NCBI RefSeq assembly: GCF_030816615.1
Contig: NZ_JAUSYD010000001.1
Location: 5,974,501 to 6,038,500, forward strand
From: Streptomyces sp. B1I3
GTDB taxonomy: Bacteria > Actinomycetota > Actinomycetes > Streptomycetales > Streptomycetaceae
DNA: 64,000 nucleotides
Reading direction: 5' to 3'
Positions 34,247 through 43,045 of this stretch are shown here, one piece after another. The notes under the pieces are model-generated. The model did not search any database. It was not told the DNA's origin and worked only from the letters and a program-made list of their open reading frames with translations. A program made the position numbers and the translations under genes. How positions within the stretch are numbered: position 1 is the first letter of the stretch; each line of letters begins with the position of its first letter.

Positions 34247-35680
34247 ATGCGCCGAGCCAAAATCGTTTGCACCCTGGGACCCGCAACCGACACATACGAG
34301 CAGATCAAGGCACTCGTCGAAGCGGGAATGGACATTGCCCGCCTCAACCTCAGCCACGGCACCTACGCCGAACACCGAGCGCGATACGACTACGTACGCG
34401 CAGCGGCCGAGGAGACCGGACGCAGCGTAGGAATCCTCGCCGATCTTCAAGGTCCGAAGATCCGCCTCGGCCGCTTCGCCGAAGGCCCCGTACTCCTTGA
34501 ACGCGGCGACGACTTCACCATCACCGTCGAACCGATGGAAGGCGACCGCCACACCTGCGGCACCACCTACGACGGCCTCGCCACCGACGTCACCCCCGGC
34601 GAACGCATCCTCATCGACGACGGCCGCGTCACCCTCGAGGTCACCGAAGTCGACGGACCCCGCGTCCACACCACCGTCATCGAGGGCGGGATGGTCTCCG
34701 ACCATAAGGGACTCAACCTCCCCGGCGTCGCCGTCTCCGTCCCCGCCCTCTCCGAGAAGGACGTCGACGACCTCCGCTGGGCCCTGCGCACCGGCGCCGA
34801 CATCATCGCCCTCTCCTTCGTGCGCAGCGGACGCGACATCGACGACGTCCACCGCATCATGAAGGAGGAGGACCGCCACCTCCCCGTCATCGCCAAGGTC
34901 GAAAAACCCCAGGCCGTCGACAACATCGACGACATCGTCGCCGCCTTCGACGGCATCATGGTCGCCCGCGGCGACCTCGGTGTCGAGATGCCCCTGGAAC
35001 AGGTACCCATCGTCCAGAAGCGCGCCATCAAGCTCGCCAGGCGCAACGCCAAGCCGGTCATCGTCGCCACCCAGATGCTCGACTCGATGATCGACAACTC
35101 CCGTCCGACCCGTGCCGAGGCCTCCGACGTCGCCAACGCCGTCATCGACGGCACCGACGCGGTGATGCTCTCCGGCGAGACCAGCGTCGGCAAGTACCCG
35201 ACGGAGACGGTCCGCACGATGGCCCGCATCGTCGAAGCGGCCGAGGAGGACATCCTCGCCAAGGGTCTCCCGCCCCTCACCGACCACAACAAGCCCCGCA
35301 CCCAGGGCGGCGCGGTCGCCCGCGCCGCAGCCGAGATGGGCGATTTCCTCGGCGCCAAGTTCCTGGTGGCCTTCACCCAGAGCGGCGACACCGTCAAGCG
35401 CCTCTCCCGTTACCGCTCCCCGATCCCGCTCCTCGCCTTCACCCCGGACCGGGCCACCCGTGCGCAGCTGAACCTCACATGGGGTGTGGAGACCTTCCTC
35501 GGCCCGCACGTGGAGTCGACGGACGCGATGGTGGCGCAGGTGGACGAGGAACTGCTGCGGATCGGCCGCTGCCGGAAGGGCGACGTCGTCGTCATCACGG
35601 CGGGCTCCCCACCCGGAGTCGCCGGCTCCACGAACCTGGTGCGGGTGCACCACATCGGCGAGGAGGACAGCCCGGAGTGA
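34247..35680 (+). CDS. pyk: Pyruvate kinase
   Basis: 477 residues, the normal length. It makes pyruvate and ATP from phosphoenolpyruvate and ADP. The N-terminus MRRAKIVCTLGPAT and NLSHG are typical; the active-site block is IAKVEKPQAVDNID, then MVARGDLGVEMP, and VIVATQMLDSMI. The C-terminal allosteric domain (about 340-470) is complete. No ribosome-binding site lies before the ATG, consistent with the leaderless promoter. Two palindromes upstream suggest specific regulation. It is divergent from the nucleotidase gene and convergent with a tRNA gene. Confidence 0.97.
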   Translation: MRRAKIVCTLGPATDTYEQIKALVEAGMDIARLNLSHGTYAEHRARYDYVRAAAEETGRSVGILADLQGPKIRLGRFAEGPVLLERGDDFTITVEPMEGDRHTCGTTYDGLATDVTPGERILIDDGRVTLEVTEVDGPRVHTTVIEGGMVSDHKGLNLPGVAVSVPALSEKDVDDLRWALRTGADIIALSFVRSGRDIDDVHRIMKEEDRHLPVIAKVEKPQAVDNIDDIVAAFDGIMVARGDLGVEMPLEQVPIVQKRAIKLARRNAKPVIVATQMLDSMIDNSRPTRAEASDVANAVIDGTDAVMLSGETSVGKYPTETVRTMARIVEAAEEDILAKGLPPLTDHNKPRTQGGAVARAAAEMGDFLGAKFLVAFTQSGDTVKRLSRYRSPIPLLAFTPDRATRAQLNLTWGVETFLGPHVESTDAMVAQVDEELLRIGRCRKGDVVVITAGSPPGVAGSTNLVRVHHIGEEDSPE

Positions 35681-35829
35681 CGGGCGTCAGTACTTCGGCC
35701 CGGCGTGAGCGTCCATGAGGGCGACGGACGCCCGTCGGGCTACGGAGGGGCCGGTACGGAAGCGCCGGGCCGTGCCCGGATCAAGGGAGCGTGTGAACAT
35801 CCGCTCGACCTTGGAATCTGAGGAAAAAG

Positions 35830-35904
35830 TGCCCCGAGTCGGACTCGAACCGACACTGGATGGGTTTTGAATCCATTGTCTCTGACCAATTGGACTACCG
35901 GGGC
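35830..35904 (-). tRNA. tRNA with anticodon CAA, nominally Leu, class I shape
   Basis: 75 bases. Acceptor GCCCCGG pairs with TCGGGGC; the D-loop has AATTGG; the T-arm is GTCGG-TTCGAGT-CCGAC. The anticodon stem is ATGGA/CCCAT (one A-C mismatch) with loop TTCAAAA, which reads CAA, for the Leu codon TTG. The variable loop is only five bases, whereas bacterial tRNA-Leu normally has a long variable arm. CCA is not encoded. The D-stem is weak (GTC/GAC). It is therefore a real-looking tRNA of uncertain identity. Confidence 0.8.
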
Positions 35905-35960
35905 GTGCTGAATCGAAGGTTTACCTCGACCCGCCGATGATCCAGCTTATCGTAGCTAGG

Positions 35961-35966
35961 TAGGCT
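35961..35966 (+). promoter_or_regulatory. Possible -10 element TAGGCT of the ANTAR regulator gene
   Basis: TAGGCT lies 37 bases before the GTG at 36004 within the run GCTAGGTAGGCT. I see no clear -35. The 323 bases between pyk and this gene otherwise hold only the tRNA. Confidence 0.35.
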
Positions 35967-36003
35967 CTTGGGAGCAGCACCCCTGTCCTGATCGAGGAGC
36001 CCC

Positions 36004-36657
36004 GTGACCACGCCCGAGTCGCACGAGCCCGTTACCGCCGACGACGACAAGTCGCACGTCCCGCCGCTGACGACCCGTGTCGTCATCGCCGAGGACGAGG
36101 CACTCATTCGCCTCGACCTCAAAGAGATGCTGGAGGAAGAGGGCTACTCGGTCGTCGGCGAGGCCGGGGACGGGCAGCGGGCCGTGGAGCTGGCCCGGGA
36201 GCACCGGCCGGACCTCGTGATCCTCGATGTGAAGATGCCGGTCCTCGACGGGATCTCCGCCGCCGAGAAGATCGCCGAGGAGTCCATCGCCCCGGTCCTG
36301 ATGCTCACCGCGTTCTCGCAGCGCGACCTCGTGGAGCGGGCCCGGGACGCCGGGGCGATGGCGTACCTGGTGAAGCCGTTCAGCAAGAGCGACGTGGTTC
36401 CGGCGATCGAGATGGCCGTGTCGCGGTTCGCCGAGATGAAGGCGCTCGAGGGCGAGATCGCGGACCTTTCTCAGCGGCTGGAGACCCGGAAGCTGGTGGA
36501 CCGGGCGAAGAGCATCCTGCAGACGGATTACGGTCTCTCCGAGCCGGCGGCGTTCCGCTGGATCCAGAAGACGTCGATGGACCGGCGGATGTCCATGCAG
36601 CAGCTCGCCGAGGCCCTGATCGAGGACGCCGAGGAGAAGAAGAAGGCGGCCGAGTAG
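36004..36657 (+). CDS. pdtaR: ANTAR-domain response regulator (PdtaR-like)
   Basis: 217 residues. After a 22-residue polar N-terminus comes a receiver domain with the acidic pair E30-D31, the phosphoacceptor Asp75 (VILDVKMP), and LTAFSQ and VKPF as switch residues. The C-terminus (about 150-210) is an ANTAR RNA-binding domain (RKLVDRAKSILQTDYGLSEP). PdtaR proteins bind paired-hexaloop RNAs and prevent transcription termination when phosphorylated by the kinase PdtaS. No kinase gene is adjacent. GTG start with GAGGAG four bases upstream. A 16-bp terminator follows. Confidence 0.92.
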   Translation: MTTPESHEPVTADDDKSHVPPLTTRVVIAEDEALIRLDLKEMLEEEGYSVVGEAGDGQRAVELAREHRPDLVILDVKMPVLDGISAAEKIAEESIAPVLMLTAFSQRDLVERARDAGAMAYLVKPFSKSDVVPAIEMAVSRFAEMKALEGEIADLSQRLETRKLVDRAKSILQTDYGLSEPAAFRWIQKTSMDRRMSMQQLAEALIEDAEEKKKAAE

Positions 36658-36669
36658 GCCGGTGCACCT

Positions 36670-36720
36670 ACGGAGGAAGGCCCGCCCCCCGGTTCGTCCG
36701 GGGCGCGGGCCTTCCTCCGT
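36670..36720. terminator. Bidirectional hairpin between the ANTAR gene and livF
   Basis: ACGGAGGAAGGCCCGC (36670-36685) pairs perfectly with GCGGGCCTTCCTCCGT (36705-36720). The loop contains a second CCCCGG/CCGGGG stem, making one long hairpin. Confidence 0.85.
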
Positions 36721-36729
36721 GCGGGTGGG

Positions 36730-37446
36730 TCAGTCCTCGCCGAGGTAGGCCTTGCGGACCGACTCGTCGTGGAGCAGGTCCGCGCCGGTGCCGGAGAGGA
36801 CGATCTTGCCGACCTCCATGACGTGGCCCTGATCCGCGAGGGAGAGGGCCGCCTGGGCGTTCTGTTCGACGAGCAGGATGGTGGTGCCCGCCGCCTTGAG
36901 CTCGACGATGGTCTCCATGATCTTCTGCATCATGATCGGGGAGAGACCCATGGAGGGCTCGTCGAGCATGAGCAGCTTGGGCTGGGACATGAGGGCGCGT
37001 CCCATGGCGAGCATCTGCTGCTCGCCGCCCGAGAGGGTGCCGGCTGCCTGCTTCCGTCGTTCTCCGAGGATGGGGAAGAGGTCGTAGGCGCGCTGGACGT
37101 CCTTCTCGATGCCCGCCTTGTCCTTGCGGAGGAAGGCGCCGAGCTGGAGGTTCTCGGTGATGGTGAGGCGGGGGAAGATGTGGCGGCCCTCGGGGGAGTG
37201 GGCGAGGCCCAGCGCCACGATCTTGTGCGCGGGGATGCCGGAGAGGGGTTTCCCGTCGAAGAGGATCCGGCCGCCGGAGGGCTTGAGGAGGCCGGAGAGG
37301 GTGCGCAGGGTGGTGGTCTTGCCCGCACCGTTGGTGCCGATGAGGGTGACGACCTGGCCGGCTTCGACGCTGAAGGAGATTCCCTTGACGGCTTCGATCT
37401 TGCCGTAGGCGACCCTGAGGTCCTCGACCTCGAGCAGTGCGGTCAC
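36730..37446 (-). CDS. livF: Branched-chain amino acid ABC transporter ATP-binding protein LivF
   Basis: 238 residues, a complete ABC ATPase: Walker A GTNGAGKT (37-44), the signature LSGGEQQ, Walker B LLMLDEPSMGL and a switch His in LLVEQNA context. LivF and LivG power uptake of Leu, Ile and Val or related substrates. The GTG at 37446 overlaps the LivG stop (GTGA). It is the last gene of the livK-H-M-G-F operon and ends before a strong terminator. Confidence 0.93.
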   Translation of the reverse strand: MTALLEVEDLRVAYGKIEAVKGISFSVEAGQVVTLIGTNGAGKTTTLRTLSGLLKPSGGRILFDGKPLSGIPAHKIVALGLAHSPEGRHIFPRLTITENLQLGAFLRKDKAGIEKDVQRAYDLFPILGERRKQAAGTLSGGEQQMLAMGRALMSQPKLLMLDEPSMGLSPIMMQKIMETIVELKAAGTTILLVEQNAQAALSLADQGHVMEVGKIVLSGTGADLLHDESVRKAYLGED

Positions 37447-38453
37447 TGGCCTTCCCCTTCTGTGCTGGTGGTGCGCTGCGCTTCGTCCGCCTTCGGCGTC
37501 CGGGCTTCGGCGATGTGCGCCGCCCCGGGGGTCGCCGCCGCTTCCGTGCCCTCGGCCTCCGCTTCGGCCTCGGAGCCGGCCCCGGGCGCGGTGCCGGCTT
37601 CGGGGGCCGGTGCCGGCGCGGGCACCGCGGCGGGGGCGCCGGTCTTCTCGGGGGTGTCCCCTTCGAAGGGGGTGCCGAGGTAGGCGGCGACGACGCGTTC
37701 GTCACCCTGGACGACGGCGGGTGTGCCTTCGACGAGCTTCTCGCCCTGCACGAGGCAGGCGACGCGGTCGCAGAGGTTGAAGATGAAGCGCATGTCGTGC
37801 TCGATGACGAGTACGGCGATGCCCATGTCCCGGATGGCGAAGATGAGTTCCTCGGTGACGCGGGTTTCCTGCGGGTTCATGCCGGCGGTGGGCTCGTCCA
37901 GGAGGAGGAGGCCGGGGTCGCTGGCGAGGGCGCGCGCGATCTCCAGCTTGCGCTGGTCCCCGTAGGGGAGGTTGCGTGCGAGGTGGTCGGCCTTGTCCTG
38001 CAGGCCGATGAACTCGAGGAGTTCCATGGCGCGTGCGTGGGAGGCGGCTTCGGCCCTCTTGAACCCGGGGCCGCGCAGGAGTGCGGACCAGAGGCCTTCC
38101 TTGGTCCTGGTGTGGCGTCCGACGAGAACGTTCTCCAGGACGGTCATGTTGGCGAAGAGCCGGATGTTCTGGAAGGTGCGGGCGATGCCTGCCTGGGTGA
38201 CGAGGTGGGGCTTGGGCGGCAGGACGGTGCCCTTGTAGCGGACCGTGCCCTCGGTGGGGACGTAGAGGCCGGTGAGGCAGTTGAAGAAGGTGGTCTTGCC
38301 CGCACCGTTGGGGCCGATGAGGCCCACGATCTCGCCCGCGTTGACCTTGAGGTCCACGTCGCGTACGGCGGTGAGGCCGCCGAAGCGCATGGTGACGCCG
38401 CCGGCGTCCAGGACGGGCGCGGTGGTTTCGGTGGTGGTCGTCATGGTGTTCAC
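37443..38453 (-). CDS. livG: Branched-chain amino acid ABC transporter ATP-binding protein LivG
   Basis: 336 residues. Walker A is GPNGAGKT (47-54), followed by the LivG-specific region ARTFQNIRLFANMTVLENV, the signature PYGDQRKLEIARAL and Walker B LLLLDEPTAGMNP. LivG proteins are usually about 255-270 residues; here roughly 70 extra C-terminal residues form an Ala/Glu/Pro-rich low-complexity tail. GTG 38453 overlaps the LivM stop (GTGA); an in-frame ATG at 38444 is the alternative. Confidence 0.92.
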   Translation of the reverse strand: MNTMTTTTETTAPVLDAGGVTMRFGGLTAVRDVDLKVNAGEIVGLIGPNGAGKTTFFNCLTGLYVPTEGTVRYKGTVLPPKPHLVTQAGIARTFQNIRLFANMTVLENVLVGRHTRTKEGLWSALLRGPGFKRAEAASHARAMELLEFIGLQDKADHLARNLPYGDQRKLEIARALASDPGLLLLDEPTAGMNPQETRVTEELIFAIRDMGIAVLVIEHDMRFIFNLCDRVACLVQGEKLVEGTPAVVQGDERVVAAYLGTPFEGDTPEKTGAPAAVPAPAPAPEAGTAPGAGSEAEAEAEGTEAAATPGAAHIAEARTPKADEAQRTTSTEGEGQ

Positions 38454-40186
38454 GCCCCCGCCTTCACGGTGCCGACGCCGGATCCGGGGAGGGTGCCCCC
38501 GGGTGTGTCGAGTTGGCCGGTCTCGTGGTATTCGAGCTGGGCGCGCCGGTTGGCGATGAGGCCTTCGGGGCGGAAGCGCATCAGCAGGATGAGTGCGAGG
38601 CCGAAGCCGAGGAGCTGGTAGTCCTGGAGGAACTGCAGCTTCGCGGGGATCATGTACAGGAGCGTGGCGCCGATGAGGGGTCCGCTGATCGTTCCCATGC
38701 CGCCGAGGATGACCGCGGCGAGGAGGAAGGCGGAGTTGGGCGGCACGGGGCCGGCGAAGACGTACATCTCCGGGACGACGGTGCTCTGTACGTGGGCCTG
38801 GACGGTGCCGGCGAGGCCGGCCAGAGTGGCGCCGAGGGCGAAGGCGATGAGCTTGACGCGGAAGCCGTTGATGCCCATGGCGGTGGCGGCGGTCTCGTCC
38901 TCGCGGATGGCGACCCAGGCGCGGCCGATGCGGGAGCTGCCTGCGCGGCTGAAGACGAGGACCACGAGGATCATCGCGAGCAGCATGAGCAGGTAGTAGT
39001 TGGCGTATCCGCCGAGTTCGAAGCCCAGGACGGTGTGGGATTCGCCGAAGTCGTATCCGAAGAAGACGAGGTCGGGGATGTTGGGTACGCCGTTGGGGCC
39101 GTTGGTGATCTGGGGTCCGGAGACGCCGTCGAGGTTGCCGACGGTGATGCGGAAGATCTCGCCGAAGCCGAGGGTGACGATGGCGAGGTAGTCGCCGCGG
39201 AGGCGGAGGGTGGGTGCTCCGATGACGACGCCGAAGATCAGCGAGACGGCTGCTCCGGTGAGGACTGCCGCCCAGAAGGGGAAGTGGACGTCGAAGGCGG
39301 ATGCGGTGGTGCCGGAGACGAGCGCGGCGGTGTAGGCGCCGACGCCGAGGAAGGCGACGTATCCGAGGTCGAGGAGTCCGGCGAGGCCGACGACGATGTT
39401 CAGGCCGAGTGCGACGGTCGCGAAGATGAGGATGTTGACCGCGATGAGGGTGTACTGGTCGGTGCTCTGGGTGAAGGGGAAGGCCGCGGCGGCGACGAAG
39501 GCGGCTGCCACGGCAATGGAGCGGTACTTCGTGGTGAGGGCCGAGAGCCGGGCCATGATGCCGGATGCGAACAGGGCGCCGACGGCGAAGCCCGCGGTGA
39601 TCATGTAGCCGGTGAAGAGCTCGGCGTACTCGGTGTCGATGCCGTAGGTGACGACGAAGAGGCCGATGCCGAAGGCGGCGACGATGATGAGGATCTCTGC
39701 CCAGGAGGGGAGAGCCTTGGGGCGTGCGGCCTTGCGGGTGTCGTCGGGGAGGAGGAAGGCGACGAGCGGGATGGCGGAGGCCACCGCCGCGACGAAGCCG
39801 CCGGGTTCCAGGTTGACGACGCCGCCGAGTTCCACGGTGATGGCGATGACGGTGAACCAGGTGGTGCCGAAGGCGCCGAGGGCGAGGAACCGCAGGGCCT
39901 TGGTGGTGCCGGTGGGGGCGATCCAGCGGAGGCCACGGATGTCGAGGGCGGCGAGTGCGTACAGGAGTACGAGGACGCCCGCGACGAGGGTGAGGACCTG
40001 GAGGCCGCCGGGGTAGCCGTAGACGGTGAGGTCGCCGGGGAACTCGTCGGTGTAGGTCCAGGACATGAAGGTGCTGGCGATGGTCGCGATGCCGCCGAGA
40101 GCGGTGAGGCGGCGCAGGCCGGCGGTCCGCGAGCCGGTGGCGGCAGCGGCGGTGTTCAGTGTGGTGTCCGTTGTCATGGCTCTCAC
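38450..40186 (-). CDS. livM: Branched-chain amino acid ABC transporter permease LivM, N-terminally extended
   Basis: 578 residues. The C-terminal half (about 245-560) is the standard LivM permease: NIVVGLAGLLDLGYVAFLGVGAY, GAPTLRLRGDYLAIVTLGFGE, and the REDETAATAMGIN loop that contacts the ATPases. The first 240 residues hold five to seven further hydrophobic segments not found in E. coli LivM, which alone is about 425 residues. GTG 40186 overlaps the LivH stop (GTGA); ATG 40177 is an alternative. It forms the channel with LivH. Confidence 0.9.
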   Translation of the reverse strand: MRAMTTDTTLNTAAAATGSRTAGLRRLTALGGIATIASTFMSWTYTDEFPGDLTVYGYPGGLQVLTLVAGVLVLLYALAALDIRGLRWIAPTGTTKALRFLALGAFGTTWFTVIAITVELGGVVNLEPGGFVAAVASAIPLVAFLLPDDTRKAARPKALPSWAEILIIVAAFGIGLFVVTYGIDTEYAELFTGYMITAGFAVGALFASGIMARLSALTTKYRSIAVAAAFVAAAAFPFTQSTDQYTLIAVNILIFATVALGLNIVVGLAGLLDLGYVAFLGVGAYTAALVSGTTASAFDVHFPFWAAVLTGAAVSLIFGVVIGAPTLRLRGDYLAIVTLGFGEIFRITVGNLDGVSGPQITNGPNGVPNIPDLVFFGYDFGESHTVLGFELGGYANYYLLMLLAMILVVLVFSRAGSSRIGRAWVAIREDETAATAMGINGFRVKLIAFALGATLAGLAGTVQAHVQSTVVPEMYVFAGPVPPNSAFLLAAVILGGMGTISGPLIGATLLYMIPAKLQFLQDYQLLGFGLALILLMRFRPEGLIANRRAQLEYHETGQLDTPGGTLPGSGVGTVKAGA

Positions 40187-41115
40187 GCCCGATCCGCGAC
40201 GCGCTCACCGAGCAGGCCCTGTGGCCTGACGAGGAGGACGACGATGAGAAGTACGAATGCCCAGACGTTGGCCCAGGCGCCGCCGCCGAGCTGCTGCATG
40301 CCGGGGATCTCCTCGATGTAGGCGATCGAGAGGGCTTCGGCGAGGCCGAGGACGACTCCGCCGACCATGGCTCCGTAGATGTTGCCGATGCCGCCGAGTA
40401 CCGCGGCGGTGAAGGCCTTGAGCCCGAGGAGGAAGCCCATCTCGAAGTTGATCTGGCCCTTGTCGAGTCCGTAGGCGACGGCTGCGATGGCGGCGAACGC
40501 GGCTCCGATGGCGAAGGCCATCACGATGATGCGGTCGGTGTTGATGCCCATGAGCTTGGCCGTGTCGGGGTCCTGCGCGGTGGCCTGCATCGCGCGGCCG
40601 CTGCGGCTCTTGGCGACGAACATGCCGAGGGCGAGCATGCAGAGGGGGGCGAGGACGAGGATGAAGGCGTCGGCGCGCTGGAGGTAGAGGTTGTCGAAGA
40701 TCTTGAACGACTCGCCCTGGAACTCCGGGAAGCTGCGCGGCTTCTTGGCGTCGGGGTAGAAGCCCCAGACAAGCTGCTGGAGGACGATCGAGAGGCCGAT
40801 CGCGGTGATGAGCGGGGCCAGGCGGGGTGCACCGCGCAGGGGGCGGTAGGCGAAGCGTTCTGCCGCTGTGGCTACGGCGACGGAGGCGATCGCGCCACCG
40901 ATGATCATGAGGGGTATGACCACCATCAGCGATGTCCCGCTGGGCAGTGCCAGGTAGGTGGTGAGGGCGCCGAAGCCCCCGATCATGAAGATCTCGCCGT
41001 GGGCGAAATTGATGAGCTGGACGATGCCGTACACCATGGTGTACCCGATGGCTATGAGGCCATAGAGCGCGCCGAGTGCGAGACCGTTGGCCAGCTGTTG
41101 CGGCAGTTCGTTCAC
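40183..41115 (-). CDS. livH: Branched-chain amino acid ABC transporter permease LivH
   Basis: 310 residues with eight or so membrane helices. The N-terminal block GLALGALYGLIAIGYTMVYG followed by NFAHGEIFMIGGF is the LivH signature; the LMGINTDRIIVMAFAIGAAFA segment is the ATPase-contact loop. The start is GTG at 41115. It is separated from livK by 99 bases holding a strong hairpin, so it may be transcribed less than livK. It overlaps livM by four bases. Confidence 0.94.
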   Translation of the reverse strand: MNELPQQLANGLALGALYGLIAIGYTMVYGIVQLINFAHGEIFMIGGFGALTTYLALPSGTSLMVVIPLMIIGGAIASVAVATAAERFAYRPLRGAPRLAPLITAIGLSIVLQQLVWGFYPDAKKPRSFPEFQGESFKIFDNLYLQRADAFILVLAPLCMLALGMFVAKSRSGRAMQATAQDPDTAKLMGINTDRIIVMAFAIGAAFAAIAAVAYGLDKGQINFEMGFLLGLKAFTAAVLGGIGNIYGAMVGGVVLGLAEALSIAYIEEIPGMQQLGGGAWANVWAFVLLIVVLLVRPQGLLGERVADRA

Positions 41116-41149
41116 CGCAGTGCCTCCGATGAGCTTGTCGGATATGACA

Positions 41150-41182
41150 CCGCGCGAGGGCGCTGTTTGCGCCCTCGCGCGG
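41150..41182 (-). terminator. Intercistronic hairpin between livK and livH
   Basis: CCGCGCGAGGGCGC (41150-41163) pairs perfectly with GCGCCCTCGCGCGG (41169-41182) around TGTTT. Located inside an operon, it probably works as a partial terminator or 3' stabiliser that keeps the binding protein in excess over the permeases (inference). Confidence 0.6.
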
Positions 41183-41214
41183 TCAGGAGCATGTGCTGTG
41201 GGCGTGCTGGGTGA

Positions 41215-42450
41215 TCAGTCCTCGAACGTGGCGCTCTTGACGTCCTTCCAGGCACCCTTCTTGACCTCGTAGACGGTGAGCTGCTTGTTGGTGGTGTCAC
41301 CGAACTCGTCGAAGGAGACCTTGCCGGTCACGCCGTCGAAGGAGACCTTGGCCATGGCCTCGGTGACCTTGGCGCGGGCGTCCTCGGGGAGCTTGCCGTC
41401 GTTCTCGGCGACGACGGCCTTGACGGCCTGGATGATGGCCCATCCGGCGTCGTAGGAGTAGCCGCCGTAGGCCGCGAAGGGGTCCTTGTAGCCGCCGGCG
41501 CTGTAGTCCGCGATGAACTGCTTGGCGGTCGGGAGGGCCTCGACGGGGTAACCGACGGAGGTGGCGAAGTCACCGTCGTTGGCCTCACCGGAGGCGCTGA
41601 TGAAGGCCGGGTCGTAGATGCCGTCGCCACCCATGGTGGGGATCTTGGCGCCGGTCTTCTTGATCTGGTCGGAGAGGAGGCCGCCCTCGGGGTACTGGCC
41701 GCCGTAGTAGACGGAGTCGGCGCCGGAGCTCTTGACCTTGTCGGCGGTGCTGGAGAAGTCGGTCTCCTTCACGGTGACGTGGTCGGTGCCGACGACCTTG
41801 CCGCCGAGGCGGGTGAACTCCGCGGAGAAGATCGCGGCGAGGCCGGCGCCGTAGGTCTGCTTGTCGTCGACGACGTAGACCTTCTTCTTCTTGGCGTCGT
41901 TGAACAGGTACTGGGCGGCGAACTTGCCCTGGACGACGTCGGTGGCGCAGGTGCGGAAGTACGTCTTGAAGACGCGCTTGGAGTCGCCCTTGCCCCAGTT
42001 GTCGCCCTGGCTGAGGGCGGGGTTGGTGTTCGCGGGGGAGACCTGGGTGAGGTCTGCCTTCTCGAAGACGCCCTGCATGGACTGGGCGACGCCCGAGTTC
42101 AGCGGGCCGACTGCTCCGAGGACGTCCTTGTTGCCGACGAGCTTGGTGGCGTTGGCCTGCCCGGAGGCGGGGACGGCCTGGTCGTCGAGGGCCTCGATCT
42201 TGAACTCGACGCCGGGGACTTCGTTGTTCTTGTTCGCGGTCTTGGCCGCGAGGTCCACGGAGTTCTTGATGCCCTGGCCGAGCGCCGAGAGGGATCCGGT
42301 CAGGGGGGCGTCCACACCGATGACGACGGTGGTCTTGCCGCCGCTGTCGCCGCTGCCCTTGCTGTCGTCGTCGCGCGATCCGCAGGCGGTGAGGGTGAGT
42401 GCACCGGTGGTGAGCACTGTGGTGAGGATGATCAAAGAACGGTGTCGCAC
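41215..42450 (-). CDS. livK: Branched-chain amino acid ABC transporter substrate-binding lipoprotein
   Basis: 411 residues from GTG 42450. The N-terminus is a lipoprotein signal with lipobox LTAC and lipid-anchored Cys23, then a Gly/Ser/Asp linker. The periplasmic-binding domain of the LivJ/LivK type follows (VVIGVDAPLTGSLSALGQGIKNS, LGAVGPLNSGVAQ, VYYGGQYPEGG). It is anchored outside the membrane and delivers substrate to LivHM. AAAGGA lies upstream of the GTG. It is the first gene of the operon. Confidence 0.94.
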   Translation of the reverse strand: MRHRSLIILTTVLTTGALTLTACGSRDDDSKGSGDSGGKTTVVIGVDAPLTGSLSALGQGIKNSVDLAAKTANKNNEVPGVEFKIEALDDQAVPASGQANATKLVGNKDVLGAVGPLNSGVAQSMQGVFEKADLTQVSPANTNPALSQGDNWGKGDSKRVFKTYFRTCATDVVQGKFAAQYLFNDAKKKKVYVVDDKQTYGAGLAAIFSAEFTRLGGKVVGTDHVTVKETDFSSTADKVKSSGADSVYYGGQYPEGGLLSDQIKKTGAKIPTMGGDGIYDPAFISASGEANDGDFATSVGYPVEALPTAKQFIADYSAGGYKDPFAAYGGYSYDAGWAIIQAVKAVVAENDGKLPEDARAKVTEAMAKVSFDGVTGKVSFDEFGDTTNKQLTVYEVKKGAWKDVKSATFED

Positions 42451-43045
42451 GAAAGGTCCTTTCCCTGGCGCGGCCTCCTCTGCATGAGGTGCCGTGACTA
42501 CGCCGGGCTGTACTGGTCGATACAGGGGCCGTGCCGCAGCCACGCCCGGCGGCGCGGTGACTGGCCGTGACTCTAAGGGCAGGTGGAGGGGTGCGGGACG
42601 GGTCCGGTGATGATGTGACTGTCTTGTTATGCCATGGGGAAGGCTTGATGGTCGCAACGTGGACATGTGCGGCTTTTCCGCGGATGCCGAAGTGACCGCA
42701 TGGTGAGAACGCGCAGCTCTGCTAAGGGGCTTGGGGTGATCTTGGTGCTGTCGCACGAAACGGGGCGCAAAGGACGCGGTGCGACTGCCCGGCGGCGGCG
42801 GCCGACGGTGGGCGGCCCATTTTCATGTATTGCACACTTGTTACTCAGTGTTACATCTGGAGGATGTGTGCGTGCCCTGGTGATGAATGGTGTTGCTGCT
42901 GAAGTGGGTCATGGAACGGCCGCGCAGGTCAACCCTGTTGACCGTCCGTGTCCGTCAACCGGGCCTTCCGGTCTCGGATATGGGTCTGCCCGGTCCGGAA
43001 TGCGGTGCGATTCCGGCCGGGCAATGGTGTGTTGACAGGGGAGGG
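42451..43045 (-). other. 595-base region upstream of livK
   Basis: This must contain the livK promoter; I see no convincing -35/-10 pair. It is less GC-rich than its surroundings near 42600-42900 and contains GTTAC repeated five bases apart (near 42840-42855). On the plus strand, GGAGG (42859-42863) precedes GTG 42868, which opens a 55-codon frame ending at 43035; it has no recognisable product and I do not call it a gene. Confidence 0.4.

Noticed and set aside
42868..43035. 55-codon GTG frame with GGAGG seven bases upstream, in the livK upstream region
   Set aside because: The product has no recognisable features, codon third positions do not show the usual bias, and the region is expected to be regulatory.
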